From positions 38,386,148 through 38,450,147 of the forward strand of contig JAOANR010000008.1 of NCBI GenBank assembly GCA_030278955.1: 64,000 nt of DNA, in the 5' to 3' direction. This stretch comes from Hygrophila difformis. Taxonomy: Eukaryota > Streptophyta > Magnoliopsida > Lamiales > Acanthaceae. The notes under the pieces are model-generated. The model did not search any database. It was not told the origin of the DNA and saw only the letters and a list, made by a program, of their open reading frames with translations. Positions 11,719 through 24,185 of this stretch are shown in pieces (the stretch's first letter is position 1; every line of letters begins with the position of its first letter). The position numbers were made by a program, and so were the translations under genes.

Positions 11719-12559
11719 CTTATCCATTTTTCTTCAACACAAGCAGCAGAGGTAGCATACAGTTCTAAAGTATTTTTCTTCCCTGTTCTTGGAGAGAACA
11801 GTGGGTTTTGGTTAGTTTAGAGTAGATTTTTTTTATTTTGTGCAATGTAGTTTAATATTTGTTAGTTGTAGTTGTAATGTAGTTTGTGAATAGTTGTTTT
11901 TAATTTATTAGGGTAGCTATTTTCCATATTTTTTACAGTTTTCTAGTGTAAAAATAAATTTGAGAACACCCAAATAATGGGTTGTTCTTGAACTTTTTAT
12001 GTTTTTTAGTTGATGAAATACAAGAAAATGCTTCACAAATTTGGTATGAGTTCTCTTGCTCTTTTATTTATTTTGCTTTCTAAAAACCTTAGAATGTGCA
12101 TACAAGTCACTATGTTCATTTCTTGAAATATTTAATGGCATGTATTGATTTTTGTGTACAACAAATATTGTTCTTGTTTACTATGTCTCAATAAATGCAT
12201 GTTTAGTGGGTTTGTAGTATGTTTTTATGCCTTAGAGTTTCAAATAAGTGTTATTAGGTTTTAGATAATTTTAAGGTTTGTTAGAAATAGGTTTTAATGC
12301 TTTATTTTACTCTTCTTATTCTAGATCTTTTATTTATTGTTGCCTTAGATAATGTTGGTGTTCTTATCTTTATGCATGTAGTTCTTAGATTTTTAGACTG
12401 TTTTAGCTAGATTAATTCTTGAATTTCTTGTTTGTAGTTTTAGGGTTTAATTCATGCTATTACCCATTGAACATGTATATTGTTATTAACCACAAAATAT
12501 TCACAAGTGTGACTGCGAGATGACACTGATGTGAAATGAATGATGTGGTCAATCACATC

Positions 12560-13130
12560 TATCATAAACCGCATCAGCTTAGAAACCGCATAAACACTTG
12601 TGAGCTAAAAATATGACTTATGCGAAAATTGCATGCAATTCGGTTCAGGCAATTCGGTTTATACCGCATTGCCCATGAAGACCGCATTGCATGATAAAAA
12701 ATGGTATTTGTTGTTTATCCTCTTCCTTAATGTGGTTTCTTGCAATTCGGTATACGCAATGCGGTTTATACCGCATTGCCTATTAAATCGAATTGCTTCC
12801 TGAAACCGCATTGTATGCATCCATCCCCTCATGCCTTAGTTTATTTTTTCTGTCAAACCAATGCGGTTTTATACCAATTCGGTTTATACCGAATCACCTT
12901 GGCAAACCGCATTACCCTCCTTTTGAAGCAAATGCCTTAGCCAAATTTGAGTGAGGAAGTAATCTCACCAATTCGGTTTGTCCAATGCGGTTACCGCATT
13001 GACTTAACAAACCGCATTAGATGATGTTATTTCGCATCCTTGCAATGACTGATTGGGTAAGGAAATACTTCATTTCTCATGCATACTCAATGCGTTTTAA
13101 GGGATGCGGTTACCAATTTATTAAACTGCA
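12560..13130. repeat. Cluster of AATGCGGT / AATTCGGT motifs, copy 1
   Basis: Roughly twenty copies of AAT(G/T)CGGT and its reverse complement ACCG(C/A)ATT, several joined as palindromes such as TGCGGTTTATACCGCA. The motif alternates between a G and a T at the fourth position. No coding frame explains it. The cluster is repeated at about 17400-17965 because of the tandem duplication. Confidence 0.75.
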
Positions 13131-13371
13131 TTGATCTCCTATTATTTTAAAACTCCAAAAATATTTTATTTTCTTGAGTTGTGTAAGTTGCATGGGTGTA
13201 TTGGGCTTAGGCCCATTACATCTAATTTTACCCATTACACATCTCAACCCATTAGTATCAAAATTATTGTGTGATGAGCACTCACATAATACCAAAAATA
13301 TTCTTTTAATTTCATCTTTTCCTTTTATTGTGTGTATGAATGAGTAATAAGGAATATCACAGATCAATGTT

Positions 13372-13508
13372 GGCAAAAAAGGTCCCTTCACAGGGATAAC
13401 GATTAGCTCGTCTTCTGTGTATTAATTATTACTTGTTATCTTGCATGGTCTGATTAGAGATTGGTGGAAGCTCCGGCAAAAAGGTCCCTTCACAGGGATA
13501 ACGATTAG
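13372..13508. repeat. Pair of ~34-bp direct repeats, copy 1
   Basis: A ~34-bp unit containing GGTCCCTTCACAGGGATAAC occurs at 13372-13406 and 13475-13508, about 100 bp apart. A diverged third version (gattagctcatcttct) is near 14065. Function unknown. Confidence 0.7.
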
Positions 13509-15240
13509 CCACTCATTCAATTCCTAATTAGATACAGTTTTATTTTCTTTACCTTAATTTCAAAACCCGAATTTAAGTTGTAGTATTATTAAATGATGTC
13601 GACCAACATTATTTGAGAAATATTACAGCAAGAAAATATGTGGGTTTTTCCTCCATTCACAGACAAAAGGGGGCTGAATGACGGCGGTCACTGTCACTTG
13701 GAACTCTTTTCTGTCTAAAAATCATACCACCTGGAATAATTGGGAACTGGATAGCAATTGTTTGCTGTCCAGATTGCCCCAGTTATTTCTGACTTCTTTT
13801 TAGCCAAATTCTTCTCATCTCAAGGCTAATTCATCTTTCTGTAACAAATTCTGTCTAACCCCGCCATATATTTTGGGGTAATTTATTTTATCTTCTCATA
13901 TACAAGTATGCATGATATTATTATGTAGATGTTGTGGTCATATTATTTTGGGATCCTTCCCTTGGACATAGAAGTCTTGATTCAAATTAGATGTTGCATA
14001 ATAAATTTCCAACAAAAATTCAATCATAAAATCCGGATCTGAGTAAGGGATAATTCCACAGTTATGATTAGCTCATCTTCTACTGGGGGTTGATATTAAG
14101 AACTTAAAAGCAGAGTCAGCGATTAGGTCTCACATAGACTGAAAGGATCTATGTTTTAATTGAGAGCTTAGTACCTGTGTAGGGAATGGTTTTCAGATAT
14201 CAATTGTTTTCTCAAAATTGCTGTGTGTTGGAAATCCTGTATTAAATATTGCATCAAATCAGTGTCCACTTGGATTCAGACAAGATGTGATAAATAATAC
14301 TAGACGAACAACATGCAGGCCTTGGTTAATTTCTAAGGTAGGGTTGTGTATTATTTCAACTACTATCCTCTTCTGCCAAAGCTTGGTTTCGAGTCCTGAG
14401 TGAGTACATCCGGAATAGATTAATTTATTAGTCTGTTTCATTTAGTTTGTATCTCATAACCACCCAGATATTTGTGAGCACTTGAGGTTTGCAGGTATTT
14501 GGGGAGTTCTTAATCTGCATCTGGTCACAAGACCAGGGGCTCTTTTATACTAACGGAATGAGATAGCTTTTGAAGCTTCCGAGTGATAGGATTTTAAATG
14601 TTTTCTTTACCGCTTTCTTTTAAATGCTTTTGTAGAGGACACTCGGAAGACTTAGAGGTTGGCCGCCATATATAAGGTTTAAGAGTTATGGGTTGGTTCG
14701 GGACTTGATTTGAACTTTGGGCGTGACATGGGGGAGTGATAGGAGTACTTGGCATGTCAACTAATGATTTGTCGGGTGTTGCTTATCCACCACAGATGAC
14801 TAACATATCCTCGCAAGGCATTGCAAAGGGAGTTATGAATTTGTGGTATCTTAGATTTTGTTGTCTTAAGAGCATGTAAATTCTGACTGTAAGTACCTGT
14901 CTGTTAAAGGGAACATAGTATAGAAAGCATGAGAGTTAGCTAACTGATGGATTATCCCAAACAAAGATCTGTGTAACAAAAATGGAAGTTTAATTATTGT
15001 TTCATCTGAATCTTGTCCAATCTTTATTATTTTATCTCTGTCCCTTCTGTCACATTTTAAATCTGCTTTCTAGATAGTGTAGCGTAATTTCACATGCTTT
15101 CGTAGAATAGATTTAATTGCTTTCTTAGATATAATTTAATTCACTTTGTAGTATAACTTTTATTGCTTTCATAATTTAGTTTAAATTATGTCAAGTAGTT
15201 GCTAATTTAAAACACAAACTTGAATCGAGTAACCGAGTGG
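13509..15240. other. Unidentified part of the insertion
   Basis: No recognisable gene. A 61-codon open stretch at 14218-14403 resembles nothing I know and is probably chance; the same stretch is at 19058-19243 in copy 2. The sequence is moderately AT-rich without obvious terminal repeats. Confidence 0.4.
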
Positions 15241-15482
15241 AAAATCTTATAAAAACGACGTGGGCCCTGCTTCTATCGCACATCCTCCAGTGAACGATCC
15301 GGTCTTACTATAAATACTGCAATTTTTTACTCCGGCACTTTTGGGGGCACAATTTCTTAACACGAGTAAATAAAAACGTGACAACCTATAAATATATCCC
15401 TAATCCCAACTTTACCATCATAAATTGATTTTCATGAAATAAAATCAAGACGGGATTATCTCATTTTCTTAAAAATACTCGT

Positions 15483-16440
15483 GTGGGAAATTTGAAGTTT
15501 CACACGGTCATCAAGACAAGTCCTGTTACCCACTGGTTCCTCCATTTATGGATTGTTTGGTATTTCTGTGATATTTTGGGGCTTGGTGATAAGATACCGA
15601 TCACCATGCCTCCCTCGAGTAATTATCTATTGGAGGTTTCTCTCCCTAACATGACCATAAGTCGATGAATCTATTACTTCATGAATCGTCCACTGCTGCC
15701 TTTTCTAGTTATACCTACAGTGGGCTTGACATTAATTGGATTTCTGCCATTGGTACTTCTCCTTTCGGCCGACTTTTACCGAAAGTTGTGGCCCAAATTT
15801 GGAACGTTTGTATCATTCCTCACCCCATTTTCTATTGGTCTTATGCGGTATCCTCCAATCACGCTATTCCTTCCGAAGTGTACAACTATCATCTCGCTAG
15901 TCGTCAGCTTGGTTTTGCCCAGGATTTAGTTCTTGTTCATCGAAGTGATCCGGACTGCTATAATAAGGATAAGAAGGTTCGAGATCCTTCTAAAAGCCGT
16001 AATACTTGTACAACTTGGGCAGTTCGTATAAGAGATTTCGAAGTTCGTTCTTTTGATGTTCGTGCGGGCTTGTCAACAAGCCGTTTTGACATCTGGTGCG
16101 GAGGTGTAGTTTAGGCATTCTTTTCTGTTGATCTGAGAATGCACTTAATTGACCATGGTTTCCCGGATATCATGATGCTCTTTGCCATTGGTTCTGTCCC
16201 TGATAACCCTTCTCAGGAAGACGAGCCTTCGCCCTCCCAGCTTAGTATGTTCTCTTTTATCTTTCGTATCTCAGATATTTTTTTTTCACTTTACTTTTCT
16301 CATCCGTTTTCTTTCTAGGAACTAACTCGAAAAAAAGCATTCCATCGTCTATCAACTTCATCTATTCATGTTGCTACTATTTCGATCTCCGGCCGAAAGT
16401 GAACCACTCAAAGCACGAGTAGGCCCGATAGTACCCTACT
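15483..16440 (+). pseudogene. Antisense PMD gene of element 2, 3' part, copy 1
   Basis: Resumes the PMD gene interrupted at 9845. Frames here include WISAIGTSPFGRLLPK, then LASRQLGFAQDLVLVHRS, where LASRQLGF corresponds to the LARQFGC segment of the intact PMD protein at 46469-48574. The long frame ends in a TAG at 16112-16114. Further coding-like pieces follow, one ending at a possible exon boundary before 16260 and another starting after tttctttctag at 16319. Frame changes near 15660 and the stop show decay. Confidence 0.65.
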
Positions 16441-16580
16441 TCTAAGACTCGGAGGCGGTCGACCCGTTCTCCGCTTCCAGGATTGTCTGTTGCATCAGAT
16501 CAGGCATTTTTCTTGATTCATTTTTTAATTTATGATGGTTTCGGCCGATCATAATTCCGACTTCTATTTTCTGCAAAAAA

Positions 16581-16675
16581 GAAAAAAAAATCTACTCTAA
16601 ACTAACCAAAACCCACTGTTCTCTCCCCAAGAACAGAATGGGTTTTGGTTAGTTTAGAGTAGATTTTTTTTTTCT
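16581..16675. repeat. Inverted-repeat junction between the tandem copies
   Basis: About 40 bases at 16581-16622 are the reverse complement of the start of the copy 2 unit (16631-16675: GGGTTTTGGTTAGTTTAGAG and flanks), separated by about 8 bases. The joint therefore carries a local inverted copy of the unit's own start. Confidence 0.85.
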
Positions 16676-19600
16676 TTTTTGCAATGTAGTTTAATATTTG
16701 TTAGTTGTAGTTGTAATGTAGTTTGTAAATAGTTGTTTTTAATTTATTAGGGTAGCTATTTTCCATATTTTTTACAGTTTTCTAGTGTAAAAATAAATTT
16801 GAGAACACCCAAGTAATGGATTGTTCTTGAACTTTTTATGTTTTTTAGTTGATAAAATACAAGAAAATGCTTCACAAATTTGGTATGAGTTCTCTTGCTC
16901 TTTTATTTATATTGCTTTCTAAAAACCTTAGAATGTGCATACAAGTCACTATGTTCATTTCTTGAAATATTTAATGGCATGTATTGATTTTTGTGTACAA
17001 CAAATATTGTTCTTGTTTACTATGTCTCAATAAATGCATGTTTAGTGGGTTTGTAGCATGTTTTTATGCCTTAGAGTTTCAAATAAGTGTTCTTAGGTTT
17101 TAGATAATTTTAGGGTTTGTTAGAAATAGGTTTTAATGCTTTATTTTACTCTTCTTATTATAGATCTTTTATTTATTGTTTCCTTAGATAATGTTGGTGT
17201 TCATATCTTTATGCATGTAGTTCTTAGATTTTTAGACTATTTTAGCTAGATTAATTCTTGAATTTCTTGTTTGTAGTTTTAGGGTTTAATTCATGCTATT
17301 ACCCATTGAACATGTATATTGTTATTAACCACAAAATATTCACAAGTGTGACTACGAGATGACACCTATGTGAAATGAATGATGTGGTCAATCACATCTA
17401 TCATAAACCGCATCAACTTAGAAACCGCATAAACACTTGTGAGCCAAAAATATGACTTATGCGAAAATTGCATGCAATTCGGTTCAGGCAATTCGGTTTA
17501 TACCGCATTGCCCATGAAGACCGCATTGCATGATAAAAAATGGTATTTGTTGTTTATCCTCTTCCTTAATGCGGTTTCTTGCAATTCGGTATACGCAATG
17601 CGGTTTATACCGCATTGCCTATTAAATCGAATTGCTTCCTGAAACCGCATTGTATGCATATCCATCCCCTCATGCCTTAGTTTATTTTTTCTGTCAAACC
17701 AATGCGGTTTTATACCAATTCGGTTTATACCGAATCACCTTGGCAAACCGCATTACCCTCCTTTTGAAGCAAATGCCTTAGCCAAATTTGAGTGAGGAAG
17801 TAATCTCACCAATTCGGTTTGTCCAATGCGGTTACCGCATTGACTTGACAAACCGCATTAGATGATGTTATTTCGCATCCTTGCAATGACTGATTGGGTA
17901 AGGAAATACTTCATTTCTCATGCATACTCAATGAGTTTTAAGGGATGCGGTTACCAATTTATTAAACTGCATTGATCTCCTATTATTTTAAAACTCCAAA
18001 AATATTTTATTTTCTTGAGTTGTGTAAGTTGCATGGGTGTATTGGGCTTAGGCCCATTACATCTAATTTTACCCATTACACATCTCAACCCATTAGTGTC
18101 AAAATTATTGTGTGATTAGCACTCACATAATACCAAAAATATTCTTTTAATTTCATATTTTCCTTTTATTGTGTGTATGAATGAGTAATAAGGAATATCA
18201 CAGATCAATGTTGGCAAAAAGGTCCCTTCACAGGGATAACGATTAGCTCGTCTTCTGTGTATTAATTATTACTTGTTATTTTGCATGGTCTGATTAGAGA
18301 TTGGTGGAAGCTCCGGCAAAAAGGTCCCTTCACAGGGATAACGATTAGCCACTCAGTCAATTCCTAATTAGATACAGTTTTATTTTCTTTACCTTAATTT
18401 CAAAACCTGAATTTAAGTTGTAGTATTATTAAATGATGTCGACCAACATTATTTGAGAAATATTACAGCAAGAAAATATGTGAGTTTTTCCTCCATTCAC
18501 AGACAAAAGGGGGCTGAATGACGGCGGTCACTGTCACTTGGAACTCTTTTCTGTCTAAAAATCATACCACCTGGAATAATTGGGAACTGGATAGCAGATG
18601 TTTGCTGTCCAGATCGCCCCAGTTATTTCTGACTTCTTTTTAGCCAAATTCTTCTCATCTCAAGGCTAATTCATCTTTCTGTAACAAATTCTGTCTAACC
18701 CCGCCATATATTTTGGGGTAATTTTTTTTATCTTCTCATATACAAGTATGCATGATAATATTATGGAGATGTTGTGGTCATATTATTTTGGGATCCTTCC
18801 CTTGGACATAGAAGTCTTGATTCAAATTAGATGTTGCATAATAAATTTCCAACAAAAATTCAATCATAAAATCCGGATCTGAGTAAGGGATAATTCCACA
18901 GTTATGATTAGCTCATCTTCTACTGGGGGTTGATTTTAAGAACTTAGAAGCAGAGTCAGCGATTAGGTCTCACATAGACTGAAAGGATTTGTGTTTTAAT
19001 TGAGAGCTTAGTACCTGTGTAGGGAATGGTTTTCAGATATCAATTGTTTTCTCAAAATTGCTGTGTGTTGGAAATCTTGTATTAAATATTGCATCAAATC
19101 AGTGTCCACTTGGATTCAGACAAGATGTGATAAATAATACTAGACGAACAACATGCAGGCCTTGGTTAATTTCTAAGGTAGGGTGGAGTATTCTTTCAAC
19201 TACTATCCTCTTCTGCCAAAGCTTGGTTTCGAGTCCTGAGTGAGTACATCCGGAATAGATTAATTTATTAGTCTGTTTCATTTAGTTTGTATCTCATAAC
19301 CACCCAGATATTTGTGAGCACTTGAGGTTTGCAGGTATTTGGGGAATTCTTGATCTGCATCTGGTCACCAAGACCAGGGGCTCTTTTATACTAACGGAAT
19401 GAGATAGCTTTTGAAGCTTCCGAGTGATAGGATTTTAAATGTTTTCTTTACCGCTTTCTTTTAAATGCTTTTGTAGAGGACACTCGGAAGACTTAGAGGT
19501 TGGCCGCCATATATAAGGTTTAAGAGTTATGGGTTGGTTCGGGACTTGATTTGAACTTTGGGCGTGACATGGGGGAGTGATAGGAGTACTTGGCATGTCA

Positions 19601-21391
19601 ACTAATGATTTGTCGGGTGTTGCTTATCCACCACAGATGACTAACATATCCTCGCAAGGCATTGCAAAGGGAGTTATGAATTTGTGGTATCTTAGATTTT
19701 GTTGTCTTAAGAGCATGTAAATTCTGACTGTAAGTACATGTCTGTTAAAGGGAACATAGTATAGAAAGCATGAGAGTTAGCTAACTGATGGATTATCCCA
19801 AACAAAGATCTGTGTAACAAAAATGGAAGTTTAATTATTGTTTCATCTGAATCTTGTCCAATCTTTATTATTTTCTCTCTGTCCCTTCTGTCACATTTTA
19901 AATCTGCTTTCTAGATAGTGTAGCGTAATTTTCCATGCTTTCGTAGAATAGATTTAATTGCTTTCTTAGATATAATTTAATTCACTTTGTAGTATAATTT
20001 AATTCACTTTGTAGTATAACTTTTATTGCTTTCATAATCGAGTAACCGAGTGGAAAATCTTATAAAAACGACGTGGGCCCTGCTTCTATCGCACATCCTC
20101 CAGTGAACGATCCGGTCTTACTATAAATACTGCAATTTTTTTCTCCGGCGCTTTCGGGGGCACAATTTCTTAACACGAGTTAATAAAAACGTGACAACCT
20201 ATAAATATATCCCTAATCCCAACTCTACCATCATAAATCGATTTTCATGAAATAAAATCAAGACCGGGATTATCTCATTTTCTTAAAAATACTCATGTGG
20301 GAAATTTGAAGTTTCACACGGTCATCATGACAAGTCCTGTGACCCCCACTGGTTCCTCCATTTATGGATTGTTTGGTATTTCTGTGATATTTTGGGGCTT
20401 GGTGATAAGATACCGATCACCATGCCTCCCTCGAGTAATTATCTGTTGGAGGTTTCTCCCTAACATGACCATAAGTCGATGGATCTATTACTTCATGAAT
20501 CGTCCACTGCTGCCTTTTCTAGTTATACCTACAGTGGGCTTGACATTAATTGGATTTCTGCCATTGGTACTTCTCCTTTCGGCCGACTTTTACCGAAAGC
20601 TGTGGCCCAAATTTGGAACGTTTGTATCATTCCTCACCCCATTTTCTATTGGTCTTATGCGGTATCCTCCAATCACGCTATTCCTTCCGACGTGTACAAC
20701 TATCATCTCGCTAGTCGTCAGCTTGGTTTTGCCCAGGATTTAGTTCTTGTTCATCGAAGTGATCCGGACTGCTATAATAAGGATAAGAAGGTTCGAGATC
20801 CTTCTAAAAGCCGTAATACTTGTACAACTTGGGCAGTTCGTATCAGAGATTTCGAAGTTCGTTCTTTTGATGTTCGTGCGGGCTTGTCAACAAGCCGTTT
20901 TGACATCTGGTGTGGAGGTGTAGTTTAGGCATTCTTTTCTGTTGATCTGAGAATGCACTTAATTGACCATGGTTTCCCGGATATCATGATGCTCTTTGCC
21001 ATTGGTTCTGTCCCTGATAACCCTTCTCAGGAAGACGAGCCTTCGGCCTCCCAGTTTAGTATGTTCTCTTTTATCTTTCGTATCTCAGATATTTTTTTTT
21101 TCACTTTACTTTTCTCATCCGTTTTCTTTCTAGGAACCAACTCGAAAAAAAGCATTCCATCGTCTATCAACTTCGTCTATTCATGTTGCTACTATTTCGA
21201 TCTCCGGCCGAAAGTGAACCACTCAAACCATGAGTAGGCCCAATAGTGACCCTCCTTCTAAGACTCGGAGGCGGTCGACCCGTTCTCTGCTTCCAGGATT
21301 GTCTGTTGCATCAGATTAGGTATTTTTCTTGATTCATTTTTTAATTCATGATGGTTTCGGCCGATCATAATTCTGACTTCTATTTTCCACA
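16631..21391. repeat. Tandem duplication, copy 2
   Basis: Second copy of 11795-16571. It carries its own motif cluster (17400-17965), 34-bp repeat pair (18213-18246 and 18315-18348) and PMD gene part. It has a 22-base local duplication near 19985-20010 where copy 1 has a single unit. It joins seamlessly to the rest of the PMD gene at its right end, so this copy keeps the original downstream context. Confidence 0.92.
20297..21230 (+). pseudogene. Antisense PMD gene of element 2, 3' part, copy 2
   Basis: Same content as 15483-16440, with the LASRQLGF segment and the stop at 20926-20928. The piece after the stop (HLIDHGFPDIMMLFAIGSVP) remains open to 21060, where an exon boundary is possible, and the next segment begins after ttctttctag at 21133. 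It continues directly into 21392-21914. Confidence 0.65.
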
Positions 21392-21914
21392 GGTTCTTCC
21401 TCCTTCGGACCCCTTGGCTACGTTAACTTTTTCTGGTCACTCATCCGACCCCGATGTAATGCAACCTCAATCTTCTGGGTAATGTGTTCCCGTAGTTTCA
21501 ACTGTCGCCCGCTCTTTATTAGATTCCATAGATGAAACCACTGTAGTTTCTTCCTCTGCCCCAACCTGTCACGCTTGCTAGTCAATCTACCTCGGGTCCC
21601 CCGTGGGCCGAATCAGAACCCAATCTTCATCTGGATTTGACTGATCCGACCATAGACCAAGTCGTTGTTCAACCCTTCTTTCATACCTCCTCCAGTCAGG
21701 AGGTCAGAACTGAACCTTTTAACCAATCCGAGGCCGAACCAACACTAAATCACCAAGGCAGTCTTCTTGGTTCGGCCGAAGATCAAGCTCGTGCACTTCA
21801 CGAATACCAGTCGGTTCTGGCTCCTGGCACTGGTCCCAGTTCTCAAGCCGAACCGGATGCGAGTGCTCTTCAAGGCTTGGATGATGAAATTGATTTCGAT
21901 GCCGATGAAGACTG
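21392..21914 (+). pseudogene. Antisense PMD gene of element 2, C-terminal part
   Basis: A possible acceptor (ccacag) at 21387-21392 precedes a Ser/Pro-rich then acidic segment. The last 92 codons are open (21637-21914) and end in an acidic tail with DDEIDFDADED before a TGA. An acidic region downstream of the PMD domain also occurs in the intact family member at 48105-48523. Frame continuity through 21392-21640 is uncertain. Confidence 0.5.
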
Positions 21915-21916
21915 AA

Positions 21917-22034
21917 TGTGTTATTTGTGGTAAACTTGGTTTTGTTGACTATAGTGACTTCGGATCTATTTTGTATGTGTTATTTGTGAAAAACTTGGTT
22001 TTGTTGACTATAGTTACTTCGAATCTATTTTGTA
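21917..22034. repeat. 59-bp tandem duplication
   Basis: Two adjacent copies starting tgtgttatttgtg, at 21917-21975 and 21976-22034, directly after the PMD stop codon, with a few differences. Confidence 0.85.
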
Positions 22035-22300
22035 TTATTGGCCGTTTCATGATTTCGGCCGGCTTTCTTGAGTTTTGTAGTATGATAACTCTATCGGTTG
22101 TTATTCTGTCTTCTTCCGATTTTTTAACCGATGCTTTCTGATCTTTGAATGGGGCCCACTTTATTTGTTGATTTTGACTTGTTTCCTGTTATATATTCTG
22201 TCAGGTCTTCATAATCTCCATAATATCTTGTGGCAGTGTAATATTCTCTGCGGCTTTTCCGGAGATCAAGACCACCATAAATGCTGCCACAATGTTCTTC

Positions 22301-22542
22301 TATAAATACAAATGATTCCATGAGCTTTGACATCTCACACAAAGGCCCTTCACCATGTATTTTATCTTTCCCTCTATCTGCATTCTTCTCCTCAAACCAG
22401 TGCCCCCATGGCGCTCAACAAATATTTCCCCTTAAGGATTTCCAAGTGTGGTACGAAAAGCTTTTGTCCATGCGGCACGAACCCAGTTAAGACCCTTGTC
22501 ACCGTGTTCATGTGGAAAGGGATCTTTGAATACCTTTTCTAA
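22301..22542 (+). other. TATA box followed by a 44-codon ORF, uncertain
   Basis: TATAAATA at 22301-22308 is followed 100 bases later by an ATG at 22408 opening 44 codons (MALNKYFPL...) to a stop at 22540-22542. It lies between the PMD gene and the end of pol inside element 2. I recognise no family. It could be a captured gene fragment or chance. Confidence 0.25.
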
Positions 22543-23047
22543 CCTTGAACTCGACGGTCATTTCCAAATCGGGACATGTCTCTAAATATTGATATGACTC
22601 GTCAGTTTTTTAGTAATGTCAGTATCGTAGAGTTTTGGGTGACCGACTGCACCCTTACACCCTTATGGTACCCTTTTTGGATTTCGCCATTAAGGTTTGC
22701 CTGCCTGAGCCCATTTTCCCAGTAATTCTTGCGAATTTGGCTTAGCTTTGCGGCAAATTACCTTTGTTGCTCCCGGCGGCGAGATCCATGTGATATTTTC
22801 TTTTTCTTTTTGATTGGTCGGGCTGGTTTTACTAGCACAGCCTGGGCCGATGTCCCGGCAGAAAGGATTTGGGAATGATTCTGAGTGTCTTCCACTTCAG
22901 GTCCCTCATGGTCTTCTCTCTTCGTCGCCGTCATAGTATAGGATGTTTCCCATGTATATTGTAATTTCGGACTACACAGGCCGCCTTCGGCCGAAGTAGC
23001 TCCCCTTTGTAATGTTCCTCCTTGGAATAAAATGTTTACATTTCTGT
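22543..23047. other. Spacer between antisense gene and pol of element 2
   Basis: No supportable gene. It contains the word TTCGGCCGAA near 22985, recurrent in this element family. Confidence 0.4.
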
Positions 23048-23520
23048 TTAATCCCATACTGAAACATAATATTTCTTCATGTATCTTGCATTTACTGGAT
23101 TTGATATTTGTTCTGCATTTTCATCAACCAATGTGTATGCTCCATTTGGCAACTTCGTCTGAATAATAAATGGCCCCTCCCAATTGAGGGTCCATTTTTC
23201 CATTCGGCCATCCTTCTGCTTAGGTGGCCATATCACTTTCCAGACTAAATCACCAACTTCAAAGCGCTTAACCCGAATTCTCTTATTGTACCAATCAGCT
23301 ACAACATCCTTATTTTTCTGCAAATTCTTGAATGCCTCAACCCGATCCTAACAACTCATCTTTCATTGCTTGCTCATACTGTTCGGCTGAGAATTGATCT
23401 GCTTGAGTCGTCCTTAGAGTTGGTATTGTTATTACGGCCGGTAGTACTGCATCCATTCCATAGGTCAGCCGAAATGGGGTAAACCCTGTGGCTAGAGTTT
23501 CAGCCGAAATGGGGTAAAAT
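23048..23520 (-). pseudogene. Integrase C-terminal region of element 2 pol
   Basis: The minus-strand frame from 23323 ends with VSVWD and a stop at 23048. It contains EVGDLVWKVIWP, NWEGPFIIQTKLPNGAY and the NARYMKKYY tail, closely matching the integrase end at 38900-39122 (GDLVWKVILP, NWEGPFIVTQRLINGAY). Upstream, shifted in frame, is a stretch matching the segment before it (QADQFSAEQYEQAM). The catalytic core is missing: at about 23490-23520 the integrase is joined to RNase H, and an 18-base word (cagccgaaatggggtaaa) is duplicated there. Confidence 0.8.
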
Positions 23521-24185
23521 CCCCAAGTAATTGCTGAATAACTACTTGAGAATCTCCTTTAATTATTATGGCTTTGATCCCTTCTTCCTTCAACTTTCAT
23601 AATCCCAAGATCTACGCCTTATATTCCGCTTGGTTGTTGGTGTAGGATTTTGGCAACTGTGTATAGTGCTTGTACACCCTGCCCTTCAGCGTATGTAGTG
23701 TGAACCCAGCTCCAACTCCTGTAGCCACTTTTGAGCTGTCAAACGTCAAAATCCATGGTTAGAGGTATACTATTCCTATTTCATTTCCCTTGGTCGGCCG
23801 AACTCCTTTTATCGTATCTTCTGCTATCGAAAGCATCGGATGATCTTCTAGGAAGTCGGCCACAACCTGTCCGTTCATAGCTCTTAGTGGTTGGTACTTT
23901 AAGTCATATGCATTCAGCCTTATGGCCCATTTGGCCATCTTTGGCTACTAACTGGATCATTCATCATGAACTGGACTATGTCTACTGAGGCCATGACCAC
24001 TACTTGCCTCAGCTCAATGTAATACTCCAACTTTTGACAGGCGTGGTATAAACTCAAACATAACTTGTGAATCGGCGAATACCTGAGTTATGCCTTTTTG
24101 AGGATTCTGCTCAAATAGTAGATCGCTCGATCCCTACCATCTTCATCTTCCTGAGCTAATAATGCCCCTATGGATTCTTCCTGGG
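23521..24185 (-). pseudogene. RT end / RNase H remnant of element 2 pol
   Basis: Minus-strand reading gives LLAQEDEDGRDRAIYYLS (matching LLAQDDEDGRERAIYYLS in the 37 kb pol), a connection region, LTFDSSKVATGVGAG (RNase H first Asp), TNNQAEYKA (Glu) and IIIKGDSQVVIQQL (second Asp). Several stops interrupt it. The polymerase palm and protease are gone. Confidence 0.75.

Larger units (their letters stand above)
9846..11794. other. Foreign sequence inserted in the PMD gene, unduplicated part
   Basis: AT-rich sequence (9846-10190), a Stowaway MITE, a C-rich stretch (about 10550-11160) and a block with ATGCGGT-type motifs leading to a TATA box at 11711. Open frames in the C-rich part (10549-11166, 10740-11288) have low-complexity Ser/Pro/His translations in overlapping frames and I do not consider them genes. 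The identity of the inserted element and its exact right boundary (near 15240) are unresolved. Confidence 0.5.
11795..16571. repeat. Tandem duplication, copy 1 (about 4.8 kb)
   Basis: Nearly identical to 16631-21391, with zero to two differences per 60 bases in most of the length. Indels include a roughly 40-base block near 15181-15222 that copy 2 lacks. The unit covers most of the foreign insertion plus the second half of the PMD gene. High identity implies a recent duplication, later than insertion of the foreign sequence. Confidence 0.92.

Noticed and set aside
13372..13508. Resemblance of cagggataac to a large-subunit rRNA segment
   Set aside because: The match stops after a few bases and flanking sequence does not continue as rRNA.
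14218..14403. Short ORF repeated at 19058-19243
   Set aside because: Its recurrence is due to the tandem duplication; it has no recognisable domain and no supporting signals.
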